Below are positions 23,075 through 30,741 of a stretch of 35,333 bases of DNA, piece after piece. A program made the translations under genes and the position numbers. The stretch comes from UBA668 sp046076025. GTDB lineage: Bacteria; Actinomycetota; Acidimicrobiia; Acidimicrobiales; Ilumatobacteraceae. The stretch's first letter is position 1. Every line of letters starts with the position of its first letter. Under the pieces are notes generated by a model. It was not told where the DNA came from and ran no database searches. It was given only the letters and a program-made list of their open reading frames with translations. The DNA lies in contig JBJTRF010000167.1 of the NCBI GenBank assembly GCA_046076025.1, forward strand, positions 1 to 35,333, in the 5' to 3' direction.

Positions 23075-24184
23075 CTACGCCTCCTCGACACGCATGCGCG
23101 CCGCCGTGGCGCGCTTGGCGCGGCGCATGCCCCTGATGGCCACGGCACCGGCGCCCACCAGCGGGCCGTGGTCGCCGAGGCGTGCCGGGGTGATGCGCGC
23201 CCCGCGCGCATACGACAGCCGGGCACTCTCGTCGAGTGCCTCCTGCGCCGAGTTGAAGAACGTGGCGCCGAAGCCCAGGGCCACCGAGCCGCCGACCACG
23301 GCGAAGTCGAGGTCGAGCAGGTTGCACACCGAGGCCACCGCGGTGCCGACGAGCTTGCCGGTGCGCTGCATGATCTCGTAGGTGGGCTCGCTGGCGGGCC
23401 GGCCGGTGATGTTGGCGATGGCCGTGCCCAAGGCCTCGGCCTCGAGGCAGCCGCGGGCGCCGCAGCCGCACCGCCGGCCATTGGGCTCGACGATGATGTG
23501 CCCGATGTGACCGGCGTTGCCCATCGCGCCATCGAGCATCTGGCCGTTGAGCACGAGTCCGCCGCCAATGCCGGTGCTCACCACCATGGCAAGGAAGTTG
23601 TCACGCCCCTGCGCTGCGCCGATCCAGCCCTCGGCCAGGGCAAGTGCCTTTGCATCGAGATCGCCGTACACGGGCAGCCGCGTGACGCCGACCAGACGCT
23701 CGCGCAGCGGGAAGTCGCGCCATGCGTGCGTGTTGAGCGGCGACACCGTCTCGCAGTTCGGCGCGATCGGCCCTGCGCTACCGATGCCGACGGCCACCGT
23801 GCGCAGTTTGTGGTGGTCGCGGGCACGGGCGAGCTGTGCCTCGGCATGGCTGCGCAGCTCGCCGAACAGCTGCTCGGACTTCATGTGATGGTCGATGGTG
23901 AACTGCTCGCGGTCGATGAGCTCGCCCTGCATCGTCACCAGCCCGACCGCCATCTTCGTGCCGCCGATGTCGATGGCCAGCACCACATCGCCCTCGGGCA
24001 CGGTGCGCGGCCTACGCCGTCCGCCGCTGGGTGTTGCCACCGGGCCGGTCGCCGGCCCGGCGGCACCGGCGGGATCGGCCGTGTCGCTCGCTGCGCTGAC
24101 GGCGTCGCCCGCGCTGGCAGCGGCCTGGGCGTCGGATTTGGCCATTGCGGCAGCCGCGTCGTTCGGCCCGGACATGCTGCTCAC
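23075..24184 (-). CDS. ROK-family sugar kinase (glucokinase-like)
   Basis: The protein has 369 residues from a GTG at 24184, or 366 from the ATG at 24175. The GTG is preferred because a TAGGTT hexamer ends 7 nt upstream. Residues 1-60 are an Ala/Ser/Pro-rich extension uncommon in ROK proteins. The ATP motif VVLAIDIGGTKMAVGLV is at about 67, with a second phosphate-binding loop VSTGIGGGLVLNG near 220. The ROK zinc signature reads GHIGHIIVEPNGRRCGCGARGCLEA near 245. No N-terminal helix-turn-helix is present, so this is a kinase and not a NagC/XylR-type repressor. Glucose is the likeliest substrate, but ROK kinases also use mannose, allose and N-acetylated sugars. It converges on the DUF418-like gene and is divergent from the acidic secreted protein. 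Confidence 0.9.
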   Translation of the reverse strand: MSSMSGPNDAAAAMAKSDAQAAASAGDAVSAASDTADPAGAAGPATGPVATPSGGRRRPRTVPEGDVVLAIDIGGTKMAVGLVTMQGELIDREQFTIDHHMKSEQLFGELRSHAEAQLARARDHHKLRTVAVGIGSAGPIAPNCETVSPLNTHAWRDFPLRERLVGVTRLPVYGDLDAKALALAEGWIGAAQGRDNFLAMVVSTGIGGGLVLNGQMLDGAMGNAGHIGHIIVEPNGRRCGCGARGCLEAEALGTAIANITGRPASEPTYEIMQRTGKLVGTAVASVCNLLDLDFAVVGGSVALGFGATFFNSAQEALDESARLSYARGARITPARLGDHGPLVGAGAVAIRGMRRAKRATAARMRVEEA

Positions 24185-24191
24185 GGGCCAC

Positions 24192-24197
24192 AACCTA
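24192..24197 (-). promoter_or_regulatory. -10 element, leaderless promoter of the ROK kinase gene
   Basis: TAGGTT on the minus strand fits TAnnnT and ends 7 nt before the GTG at 24184. An overlapping TATAGG two bases upstream is an alternative. No Shine-Dalgarno sequence precedes either start. Confidence 0.5.
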
Positions 24198-24254
24198 TAG
24201 CGGGTGCTCTCGCGCCACGGTGCTTCCGCCACGCAGCGTGGAATGCGGCGGCGT

Positions 24255-24276
24255 GTTCATCCAAGATTCGTCCAAG
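24255..24276 (+). promoter_or_regulatory. Tandem 11-bp direct repeat, possible OmpR/PhoP-family operator
   Basis: gttcatccaag (24255-24265) is followed without a gap by attcgtccaag (24266-24276), 9 of 11 bases identical. Adjacent 11-bp direct repeats are the binding format of OmpR-class response regulators. The first copy closely resembles the Streptomyces PHO-box unit GKTCAYYYRSG as I recall it, with one mismatch. It lies about 85 nt upstream of the acidic secreted protein and on the far side of the ROK promoter. Confidence 0.4.
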
Positions 24277-24361
24277 TCGCCGCTGTTCGGCCAGCTCGCC
24301 GTTGTGCTGCGAGGGTCGTCCTGTCACGATGGCGGTACTGCTTCGAGCACAGGAGTACCAC

Positions 24362-24820
24362 ATGCGCTTCCACCCCACCCGCCGTCTCGTCGTCACCACC
24401 GCTGCCAGCGCCGTGCTGGTGCTGGGTGCCGGTGGCGCCGCCTTCGGCGCGCTTGGCCAGGCCGCCGACGACCAGCCCGACAACGTCCAGCCCGACAACG
24501 TCCAGCCCGCTGTCGACGCGCCGGTGACCACCGATGTGTCGGTCTCCTCGTCCGATGACGACGACATGGACGACGACGCGATGTACGACGAGGACTCGGA
24601 CGACGACGACGCCGACTCGGACGACGACATGGACGAGTCCGACATGGATGACGACGACGACGACATGGACGACGACGACTCGGACGACGACTCGGACGAC
24701 GACGACTCGGACGACGACGAGGACGACGACGAGGACGCTGACGACGACGACGTGGACGACGCTGACGAGGACGACTCGGACGACGACGACATGGACGAGG
24801 GCTCCGACAGCGACGACTGA
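24362..24820 (+). CDS. Secreted, extremely Asp-rich acidic protein
   Basis: The protein has 152 residues. The start is fixed by AGGAG 7 nt before the ATG at 24362; an upstream ATG at 24329 would spoil the signal peptide. Residues 1-30 are a Sec signal (MRFHPTRRLVVTTAASAVLVLG..AFGA). A repeated DNVQP motif follows at about 39-48. From about residue 62 to the end, roughly 60 of 91 residues are Asp and most others are Ser, Glu or Met, in units such as SDDD, DMDDD and DEDDD. No enzyme fold is possible in this tail. Such poly-Asp tails usually bind Ca2+ or other cations, or act as charged spacers in the envelope. The function is unknown. The DNA is an imperfect GAC-repeat and may vary in length. 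A strong hairpin follows at 24865. Confidence 0.85.
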   Translation: MRFHPTRRLVVTTAASAVLVLGAGGAAFGALGQAADDQPDNVQPDNVQPAVDAPVTTDVSVSSSDDDDMDDDAMYDEDSDDDDADSDDDMDESDMDDDDDDMDDDDSDDDSDDDDSDDDEDDDEDADDDDVDDADEDDSDDDDMDEGSDSDD

Positions 24821-24864
24821 TCGCCTCGCCAGTGGTCGGCTACCGCCGGCCGCCCACTGAACTC

Positions 24865-24893
24865 CACGGCCTCCCGCCCTGCGGGTGGCCGTG
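24865..24893 (+). terminator. Strong hairpin after the acidic protein gene
   Basis: CACGGCC (24865-24871) pairs with GGCCGTG (24887-24893), and CCCGC (24873-24877) with GCGGG (24881-24885), around a 3-nt loop. That is 12 paired bases with one T-T mismatch. It lies 44 nt past the stop and is the best terminator-like structure in the window. There is no U-tract. Confidence 0.65.
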
Positions 24894-24901
24894 TCGCGTC
24901 A

Positions 24902-24916
24902 CGGGCACGGTGCCCG
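24902..24916. promoter_or_regulatory. Inverted repeat just upstream of the ung -10 element
   Basis: CGGGCAC-g-GTGCCCG is a perfect 7-bp dyad with a 1-base centre. It lies where a -35 region would be relative to the -10 at 24928. It could be an operator or part of the preceding terminator region. It does not match the SOS box. Confidence 0.3.
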
Positions 24917-24927
24917 CCCGGCCTCGC

Positions 24928-24933
24928 CATACT
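24928..24933 (+). promoter_or_regulatory. -10 element, leaderless promoter of ung
   Basis: CATACT ends 6 nt before the GTG at 24940, the same hexamer and gap as ahead of arfB. Confidence 0.5.
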
Positions 24934-24939
24934 GAGGCC

Positions 24940-25605
24940 GTGCCCGCCACCGACTGGAACCCGGTCCTGCGCGACGAACTGGCGAAGCCCTACTGGTCGA
25001 GCCTGCAGGCGTTCGTCGCCGCCGAGCGGCAGCGCCACACGGTGTACCCGCCGCACGACGATGTCTTCGCGGCGCTGCACCTCACCAGCCGCGCCGATAC
25101 CCGCGTGGTCATCCTCGGCCAGGATCCGTATCACGGGCCCAGCCAGGCGCACGGGCTGTGCTTCTCGGTGCGTCGCGGCGTGGCGGTGCCGCCGTCGCTC
25201 GCCAACATCTACACCGAGCTGCGCCACGACCTTGGCATCGCCACGCCGTCGCACGGCAATCTCGAGTCGTGGGCCGGCGCCGGCGTGCTGCTGCTGAATG
25301 CCACGCTCACCGTGCGCGCCGGCGAGGCCAACTCGCACAAGGGCCGCGGCTGGGAGACCTTCACCGACGAGGTGCTGAAGACCGTCAACGCCAAGCCCAC
25401 CCAGGTGGTGTTCATGCTCTGGGGCAACTCGGCGCGCAGGAAGCGCACGCTCATCGACACGTCGCGCCACGTCATCATCGAGTCGGCGCATCCGTCACCG
25501 CTCAGCGCGCACACCGGATTCTTCGGCAGCATGCCGTTCAGCCGCGCCAACGCTGCACTGGCAGAGGCCGGCCTCGAGCCCGTCGACTGGTCGCTGCCCG
25601 ACTGA
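24940..25605 (+). CDS. ung: Uracil-DNA glycosylase, family 1
   Basis: The protein has 221 residues, the standard length. The GTG at 24940 gives the usual short lead into DWNPVLRDEL. The catalytic water-activating loop is VVILGQDPYHGPSQAHGLCFSV (about 58-79), with the catalytic Asp in GQDPYHG. The uracil-contacting NATLTVRAGEANSH is at about 118-131. The DNA-intercalation loop HPSPLSAHTGFFG is at about 185-197, with the conserved His of family 1. It removes uracil from DNA to start base excision repair. It is followed after 15 nt by a convergent gene. The promoter looks leaderless and lies downstream of a strong terminator, so it is probably a single-gene transcript. It has no SOS box. Confidence 0.97.
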   Translation: MPATDWNPVLRDELAKPYWSSLQAFVAAERQRHTVYPPHDDVFAALHLTSRADTRVVILGQDPYHGPSQAHGLCFSVRRGVAVPPSLANIYTELRHDLGIATPSHGNLESWAGAGVLLLNATLTVRAGEANSHKGRGWETFTDEVLKTVNAKPTQVVFMLWGNSARRKRTLIDTSRHVIIESAHPSPLSAHTGFFGSMPFSRANAALAEAGLEPVDWSLPD

Positions 25606-25620
25606 TCGCAGGGTCGTCGA

Positions 25621-26616
25621 TCAGGCGGCGACGCAACGGGCGGCGATGCCGGCCACCAGTTCCAGCGATCGCAGCCGCTCGTCGCCCGTGGGCGATGACA
25701 GCGCCACCACCAGTTCGTCGGCATCGGCGTGCTCGGCGAATCGCTCGAGATAGTCGGCCACGGTGCCCGGCGAGCCCACCGCCGAATAGGTGGTCATGCG
25801 CGCGATCTGCTGGCCCTGCGGGCTGGCGAGCACCTGGTCGAGTTCGTCGTCCGACATCGACTCGGGCAGGCTGAGAAATCGCTGCGCCCGCCACCGCAGG
25901 GCCCTGCGGTACTGGTCGTGCGCCGCGTCGTCGGTGTCGTCGCAGATCACGTTGACAGCGGCGAAGGCGTGCGGCTCGGCGAGTTCTACCGACGGCTGGA
26001 ACCTGCTGCGGTACAGCGCCACTGCGTCGCGCAGCGCATCGGGCGCGAAGTGCGACGCGAAGGCGAACGGCATGCCCAGGTGGGCGGCGAGGCTGGCGCC
26101 GAACAGCGATGAGCCGAGGACGTAGAGCGGCACGCGGGTGCCGGCACCGGGCACCGCCGACACACCCGGCACGCGACTGGCGCCGTCGAGATAGCCCTTC
26201 ACCTCGAGCACGTCGTCGGGGAACGTGTCGGACGAGGTGTGATCGCGCCGCATGGCGCGCATCGTGGCCTGGTCGCTGCCGGGGGCGCGGCCGAGGCCCA
26301 GTTCGATGCGACCGGGATGCAGCGTGGCGAGCGTGCCGTACTGCTCGGCGATCGACAGCGGCGAGTGGTTCGGCAGCATCACGCCACCGGCCCCCAGCCG
26401 GATCGTGGTGGTGTGCGCTGCCACGTGGGCGATCAGCACGGCTGGTGCCGACGAGGCAATCGACGACATGTTGTGGTGCTCGGCGTACCAGATGCGAGTG
26501 ATGCCGAGCGCCTCGGCGCGCTGGGCGAGCGTCACGCTGGCGGCGAGCGCGTCGGCGGGCGTCTGCCCGCGTCCGATGAGCGCCAGGTCGAGCAGCGACA
26601 GCGGGGGAATCGTCAC
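25621..26616 (-). CDS. Luciferase-like flavin-dependent monooxygenase (LLM class, MsnO8/YhbW-like)
   Basis: The protein has 331 residues from a GTG at 26616 preceded by GAGGTGG. The TIM-barrel begins with LSLLDLALIGRGQTPADAL, and the substrate/flavin-facing motifs follow in order: GITRIWYAEHHNM (about 40-52), LGAGGVMLPNHSPLSIAEQYG (about 75-95) and HPGRIELGLGRAPG (about 99-112). VPLYVLGSSLFGASLAAHLGMPFAF is near 165. This is the YhbW/MsnO8 subgroup, which uses reduced FMN and O2; the substrate is not known. It lies 30 nt downstream of a GNAT acetyltransferase gene on the same strand, likely in one transcript, and converges on ung. An F420-dependent enzyme of the same superfamily is possible but less likely from the N-terminal motifs. 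Confidence 0.92.
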   Translation of the reverse strand: MTIPPLSLLDLALIGRGQTPADALAASVTLAQRAEALGITRIWYAEHHNMSSIASSAPAVLIAHVAAHTTTIRLGAGGVMLPNHSPLSIAEQYGTLATLHPGRIELGLGRAPGSDQATMRAMRRDHTSSDTFPDDVLEVKGYLDGASRVPGVSAVPGAGTRVPLYVLGSSLFGASLAAHLGMPFAFASHFAPDALRDAVALYRSRFQPSVELAEPHAFAAVNVICDDTDDAAHDQYRRALRWRAQRFLSLPESMSDDELDQVLASPQGQQIARMTTYSAVGSPGTVADYLERFAEHADADELVVALSSPTGDERLRSLELVAGIAARCVAA

Positions 26617-26646
26617 GTCAGCACCACCTCGACCGATGCAACCCGC

Positions 26647-27417
26647 TCACCACAGGCCGGGATCGATGACGGCGAGGTCGGGATCGATGCGCACGCCCTG
26701 GGTGCAGCAGAACCAGTCGTGGTCAACCTCGGTGAAGCCATGGTCGTCGAGCCATGTCGAGAGCGGATGGTGCTCGGGCACGCAAAGGCTCACCTTCATG
26801 CCACTGGGGAAGTGGGCGATGAGCCGGCGGAGGACGTCGATGGCATCGTCGGTGTGCAGCCGGGTGATGCGCACCTCGATCGGGTTGGCGAGCATCACCG
26901 AGTCGCCGCCCACGATGGCGCCGCGCCGGAAGTAGTAGTCGACGAGATCGGGACGGTCGTGGCGCCATGCCTCGAGTCGCGACGCGGCGAGCATCGACGG
27001 CACGGTGTCGGTCTTCGAGCCCCATCCCTCCATGTAGCGGACCTTCCACTTCGAGTCCATCCGCTGGCGGTGGTACACCTGCAGCGCGGCCTGCTCCTTC
27101 GAGCTCGAGGTCATGCGGTGCTGGTGGTCGCCGACGAGCGCCGCCAGCAGCTCGGTGCCGGCGCGATAGCCGCGGTTGACCTCCTCGACGAAGAGGTCCG
27201 TGACCATCAGCACGGTGCGGTCGACCGAGCGGATGGGCACGGCCCCGCCGAAGGCGACGGTGCGGAACGTGTTGGGATCGAAGGCCACCAGCAGGCGTCC
27301 GGCCTGGGCCACGTACTGCAGGTAGAAGGCGTCGATGTCGGCCTCTCCCTCGCCGGCAATGCGCAGCACCTCGGGAAGGTCGGCATCGACGTAGGGGCGA
27401 ACCTGCCAGCGGGGCAT
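26647..27417 (-). CDS. GNAT-family acetyltransferase with two GNAT-like halves
   Basis: The protein has 256 residues from the ATG at 27417, which gives MPRWQVRPYVDADLPEVLRI, a typical GNAT opening. The 91 in-frame residues upstream look non-coding. The acetyl-CoA loop is FVEEVNRGYRAGTELLAAL at about 105-123. A second half with GNAT character ends in VPEHHPLSTWLDDHGFTEVDHDWF, the usual last helix and strand, so the protein may be a tandem GNAT with one degraded domain. A region between them (MTSSSKEQAALQVYHRQRM, YMEGWGSKTD) is unlike common family members. The acceptor substrate is unknown. It precedes the luciferase-like monooxygenase gene by 30 nt. It is divergent from the LytR_C lipoprotein gene, leaving a 335-nt region before that gene's called start. 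Confidence 0.85.
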   Translation of the reverse strand: MPRWQVRPYVDADLPEVLRIAGEGEADIDAFYLQYVAQAGRLLVAFDPNTFRTVAFGGAVPIRSVDRTVLMVTDLFVEEVNRGYRAGTELLAALVGDHQHRMTSSSKEQAALQVYHRQRMDSKWKVRYMEGWGSKTDTVPSMLAASRLEAWRHDRPDLVDYYFRRGAIVGGDSVMLANPIEVRITRLHTDDAIDVLRRLIAHFPSGMKVSLCVPEHHPLSTWLDDHGFTEVDHDWFCCTQGVRIDPDLAVIDPGLW

Positions 27418-27752
27418 GCGCACAGCCTGCCATCTCGCCGCCCGTTTCAGCGCGCTGCCGACGACGGCGAGATGGCGGCGAGTTGGCGGCGACGAGGCGG
27501 CAAGGTCGCGACGATGGCCACGCCGTGCGGCGTGCGCGCCGACGCTCGGCCGGTTGATGGCTCGCCGGTCACGACGCGACCCGTCCCTGCATGGTTGACT
27601 TGGGGACTGCCCGACCCGTGCCGGATCCCCCGTTCCCGGCTGGGCCGACCGACGTGAACGACTCGCCCCAGCCAGACCGCCGCACCGCATCGCATCGCCC
27701 GCCGCAGCGCCGCGCTGCCGGCCGCCCTGGCGGCCGCCCTACTGGTCGCATT

Positions 27753-28310
27753 GTGCGTCGTCGGCTCGGTGCCCGCCGGCTGATTGTGCTCGCACTGCCG
27801 CTGCTGCTGGCGGTCGGCGTGGCAGCGTGCCGCAGCACCCGCGACGAGGCCGATTCCACGCTGCCGCCGGTGGCGACGTCCACCACCGAGCCGGGCGACG
27901 ATGCAACCTCGTCCACTGCGTCGACGACCACGTCGTCAACGACCACTACCACCACCGAACCGCTCGTGTTCACGGGTGCTGCGGTGATGGTGGCGAATGC
28001 ATCGAACGTCAACGGCGCGGCGCGGCGTCTCAGCCAGGAGCTGGCAGCGCTGGGCTTCGAGGTACGCGAGCCGACCAACGGCTGGGGACCCGGTAACGAG
28101 ATCGCCGTGTCACACGTCTATTTCGTCCCCGGAAAGGGCGAGGAGGTCGCCCGTTCGGTCGCCCGCCTGATGGGCCTCACCGCCGAGCGGATTCCCGTGC
28201 CGGCGTGGATCACCGGCGGCTCGGAGACGCTCGGCGATGCCGGCGTGCTGGTGATGCTCGGAAAGGATCTCGCCGGCACGTTCCTGAAGGACATCGAGCC
28301 GTCGGGCTGA
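27753..28310 (+). CDS. LytR_C-domain lipoprotein
   Basis: The protein has 185 residues from a GTG at 27753. That start gives an ideal lipoprotein signal: VRRRLGARR, then LIVLALPLLLAVG, then the lipobox VAAC. TACTGG lies 7 nt upstream. Longer in-frame starts exist at 27591 (ATG) and 27654 (GTG) and cannot be excluded. They would add a Pro/Arg-rich leader with lower third-position GC, and a membrane anchor would still result. After a Thr/Ser-rich linker (TSSTASTTTSSTTTTT) comes a LytR_C domain: AAVMVANASNVNGAARRLSQEL, then LGFEVREPTN, then VYFVPGKGEEVARSVARLMG and AGVLVMLGKDLAG. This domain is found at the ends of LytR-CpsA-Psr cell-wall ligases and alone in actinobacteria. The likely setting is the envelope, with function unknown. 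27418-27752 otherwise shows no gene. Confidence 0.85.
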   Translation: MRRRLGARRLIVLALPLLLAVGVAACRSTRDEADSTLPPVATSTTEPGDDATSSTASTTTSSTTTTTTEPLVFTGAAVMVANASNVNGAARRLSQELAALGFEVREPTNGWGPGNEIAVSHVYFVPGKGEEVARSVARLMGLTAERIPVPAWITGGSETLGDAGVLVMLGKDLAGTFLKDIEPSG

Positions 28311-28431
28311 GGCGCGCCAGCAGCGCGGCCGCGCCGCCACACGACCGTGCGCATCGAGATGCGCTGGGGCAGAGTGTTGCGGTGCCACACGCCGCACCCA
28401 GCGACATCTACTGCGAGCGAGGGGTGACGAC

Positions 28432-29943
28432 ATGCCGGCGTTGACCACGGTGTGGGTGCTCGGCGATCAGCTCGGCCGCACGCTGGCCGCGCTTGCCGAG
28501 GCGTCGCCGGCCACGCATCGCATCCTGATGGTGGAGAGCGACGGCAAGCTGGCGTCGAAACGGTGGCATGTGCAGCGCGCCCACTTCGTGCTGGCATCGA
28601 TGCAGCGCTTCGCCGCCTCGCTGCGCGACGAGGGCTTCGAGGTTGACTACCGCATCGCCCCCACGCTGGCCGAGGGATTCCGCCGCCACGTCGCCGAGCA
28701 TGCGACATCAGAGGTGATCGCCACCGAGCCCGCATCGCGCGACGGTCTCGAGTTGCTGCAGCGGCTTGGCGTGTCGATGCGGCGCACCAATCAGTTCCTC
28801 TGCCATCCGTCCGAGTTCGCCGACTGGGTGGCGGCACGCACGCAGAAGACGTTCAAGATGGAGGACTTCTACCGCTGGCAGCGCGTGCGGCTGGGCTACC
28901 TGATGGACGGCGGCGAGCCGGCCGGCGGCCGCTGGAACTTCGACGCCGACAACCGCCAGCCACCCCCGAAAGACGGTGTCAACCACTGGCCCGAGCCGAT
29001 GCGCTCGCCGCTCGACGACGTCGATGCCGCGGTGCTCGAACGCCTCGCCGCCGCGTCAGCGGCGTGGGGCGCCCAGCCCGATGGCACCTGGGCAACCGAC
29101 AGGGCCGGCGCGCTCGCCCGGCTCGACCACTTCGTCAAGCGGGTGCTGCCCGGGTTCGGCCCGCACGAGGACGCAATGACCAGCGCCAGTTGGCACGTCG
29201 GGCACAGCCTGCTGTCGCCATACCTGAACGTCGGCCTGCTGACGCCACGCGAGGTGTGCGATGCCGTCGAGGCCGCATATCGGGCCGGGAACGTGCCGAT
29301 TGCCAGCGCCGAGGGATTCATCCGCCAGGTGATCGGCTGGCGCGAGTACGTGTGGGGCCTCTACTGGATGTGGGGCCGCGAGTACGGGAGCGAGAACGCG
29401 CTCGATGCCAATCGGCCGCTGCCGCCGGCGTTCACCGGACGTGCCCCCACGTCGATGCGCTGTCTCGACATCACGCTGCGCGAGCTGCACGACCACGGCT
29501 GGGTGCATCACATCCAGCGCCTGATGGTGCTGGGCAATCTCGCCCTGCTGGCAGGCGTGCGTCCCGATGCGATGGTCGAGTGGATGTGGGCCGGGTTCGT
29601 CGACGGCGCCGAGTGGGTGATGGTGCCCAATGTCGTGGGCATGGCGCTGCACGCCGATGGCGGGCGGATGGCCACCAAGCCGTATGCGGCAGGCGGCGCC
29701 TACATCGACCGCATGAGCGACTACTGCAAGGGCTGCCGCTTCGACCGCACCAAGCGCGTCGGCGACGATGCATGTCCGTTCACCACCCTCTACTGGGACT
29801 TCCTCGCCCGGCACGCCGAGCGGTTCGGCCGCAATGCGCGCGTGGTGCAGCAGGTGCGCTCGGCGCAGCGCCTCGCCGATCTCGACGCGGTGCGGGTGCG
29901 TGCGGCCGAGGTGCTCGAGCGCCTCGATGCCGGCACGCTCTAG
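28432..29943 (+). CDS. phrB: Iron-sulfur cryptochrome/photolyase (FeS-BCP, PhrB-like (6-4) photolyase)
   Basis: The protein has 503 residues, the normal size. GAGGGGTG 6 nt before the ATG is a good ribosome binding site. The N-terminal Rossmann-like antenna domain starts with TTVWVLGDQLG. The FAD-binding helical domain holds DAMTSASWHVGHSLLSPYLNVGLL and EGFIRQVIGWREYVWGLYW. The four Cys of the 4Fe-4S cluster typical of this family are present: Cys344 (SMRCLD), Cys432 and Cys435 (DYCKGCRFD) and Cys448 (DACPFTTLYWDF). HHIQRLMVLGN carries the His pair conserved at the (6-4) photoproduct site. In PhrB of Agrobacterium such an enzyme repairs UV (6-4) lesions using light. The repair substrate here is inferred from family. 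It points to a light-exposed habitat. Confidence 0.95.
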   Translation: MPALTTVWVLGDQLGRTLAALAEASPATHRILMVESDGKLASKRWHVQRAHFVLASMQRFAASLRDEGFEVDYRIAPTLAEGFRRHVAEHATSEVIATEPASRDGLELLQRLGVSMRRTNQFLCHPSEFADWVAARTQKTFKMEDFYRWQRVRLGYLMDGGEPAGGRWNFDADNRQPPPKDGVNHWPEPMRSPLDDVDAAVLERLAAASAAWGAQPDGTWATDRAGALARLDHFVKRVLPGFGPHEDAMTSASWHVGHSLLSPYLNVGLLTPREVCDAVEAAYRAGNVPIASAEGFIRQVIGWREYVWGLYWMWGREYGSENALDANRPLPPAFTGRAPTSMRCLDITLRELHDHGWVHHIQRLMVLGNLALLAGVRPDAMVEWMWAGFVDGAEWVMVPNVVGMALHADGGRMATKPYAAGGAYIDRMSDYCKGCRFDRTKRVGDDACPFTTLYWDFLARHAERFGRNARVVQQVRSAQRLADLDAVRVRAAEVLERLDAGTL

Positions 29944-29948
29944 TTCGA

Positions 29949-29987
29949 GTCTGTAGGTCGAGCCTGTAGGTCGACGCTCTAGGTCGA
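29949..29987. repeat. Three tandem 13-bp repeats, unit about gcctgtaggtcga
   Basis: gtctgtaggtcga, gcctgtaggtcga and cgctctaggtcga lie head to tail, with flanking partial copies on both sides. They start 6 nt after the photolyase stop, in the gap between convergent genes. Confidence 0.85.
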
Positions 29988-30010
29988 CGCTGTCCGTTGT
30001 AGCGCTCGCA

Positions 30011-30030
30011 CCGACCGAGCGCACGGTCGG
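30011..30030. terminator. Bidirectional terminator hairpin between photolyase and SRPBCC genes
   Basis: CCGACCG-agcgca-CGGTCGG is a perfect 7-bp stem with a 6-nt loop between the convergent stops at 29943 and 30050. It could serve either strand. No U-tract. Confidence 0.55.
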
Positions 30031-30049
30031 CGCACGGGGCGCTGCGGGG

Positions 30050-30544
30050 TCAGCTGGCGGTGACGATGCGCTCGATGCGCTCGAGCGTCTTGGTCATCGC
30101 GTCAACGGCCTTCGATCGCATCGGCCGCACGCCGGCAGGGTTGGCCTCCTGGCGAATGTCCCAGCTCTCGCGCACCAGCGTGCCGCCCTCGCGCGGCTCG
30201 AGCTCGTAGCGCCAGATGCGGCCGCCGATGAAGCGGCGCATCGCCTTGTACGGCGGACGCGGCTGCCACGCGATGCGGCGGTTCTCCTCGAACTCGACCA
30301 CCTCGTTCACCATCTTGTAGGGGATGCCGAGGCGCATGCCCATGCCGAACACCGAGCCGAGGGCGAGGCGCTGCGAGCCGCCGGCCGGGGCGCGCACGGT
30401 GCCCGAGCCGTCGATGTCGCGGTGGCGTGCCGGGTCGGCGAGGAGGTCGAAGATCTTCTCGGCGGGTGCGGGGATGAACCGCTCGACGGTGGCGACGTCG
30501 CGATCGCCGGCCGATGCGGCACTGTCGGAGGAGGTGGAGGCCAT
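30050..30544 (-). CDS. SRPBCC (START-like) family protein
   Basis: The protein has 164 residues from the ATG at 30544; an ATG at 30556 is also in frame. The fold is shown by the opening strand ATVERFIPAPAEKIFDLLADPARHRDIDGS. It is followed by FEENRRIAWQPRPP and the paired strands RIWRYELEPREGGTLVRESWDI, then the long C-terminal helix MTKTLERIERIVTA. This is the polyketide_cyc2-like branch, small cavity proteins that bind hydrophobic ligands. No catalytic residue can be named. It converges on the photolyase across a hairpin and is divergent from the secreted M15 peptidase. The 197-nt divergent region to 30741 holds no gene I can support. Confidence 0.85.
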   Translation of the reverse strand: MASTSSDSAASAGDRDVATVERFIPAPAEKIFDLLADPARHRDIDGSGTVRAPAGGSQRLALGSVFGMGMRLGIPYKMVNEVVEFEENRRIAWQPRPPYKAMRRFIGGRIWRYELEPREGGTLVRESWDIRQEANPAGVRPMRSKAVDAMTKTLERIERIVTAS

Positions 30545-30741
30545 ATGAAGAATCATCACATCACGGCACTGCGCATCGCCGCCAGTCGAGGCAAGACGCC
30601 AGCCCGAACCGACGTGCCACGTGGCGCACCGGGCACGCTCGCCAGGCGGTCGGCCTGGTGCCGGCGGGTATGACGCCCGCCGGACGGCCCGGTGGACAAG
30701 ACTGAAGGCCGTCGGCATCCGTGCCGATACCCCCTCAACCC

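Noticed and set aside
23075..24184. NagC/XylR-type ROK repressor
   Set aside because: The N-terminal extension is Ala/Ser/Pro-rich and lacks a helix-turn-helix; the kinase motifs are intact.
27591..27752. N-terminal extension of the LytR_C protein
   Set aside because: The extra residues are Pro/Arg-rich with lower third-position GC, and the GTG at 27753 yields an ideal lipoprotein signal; the longer starts remain possible.
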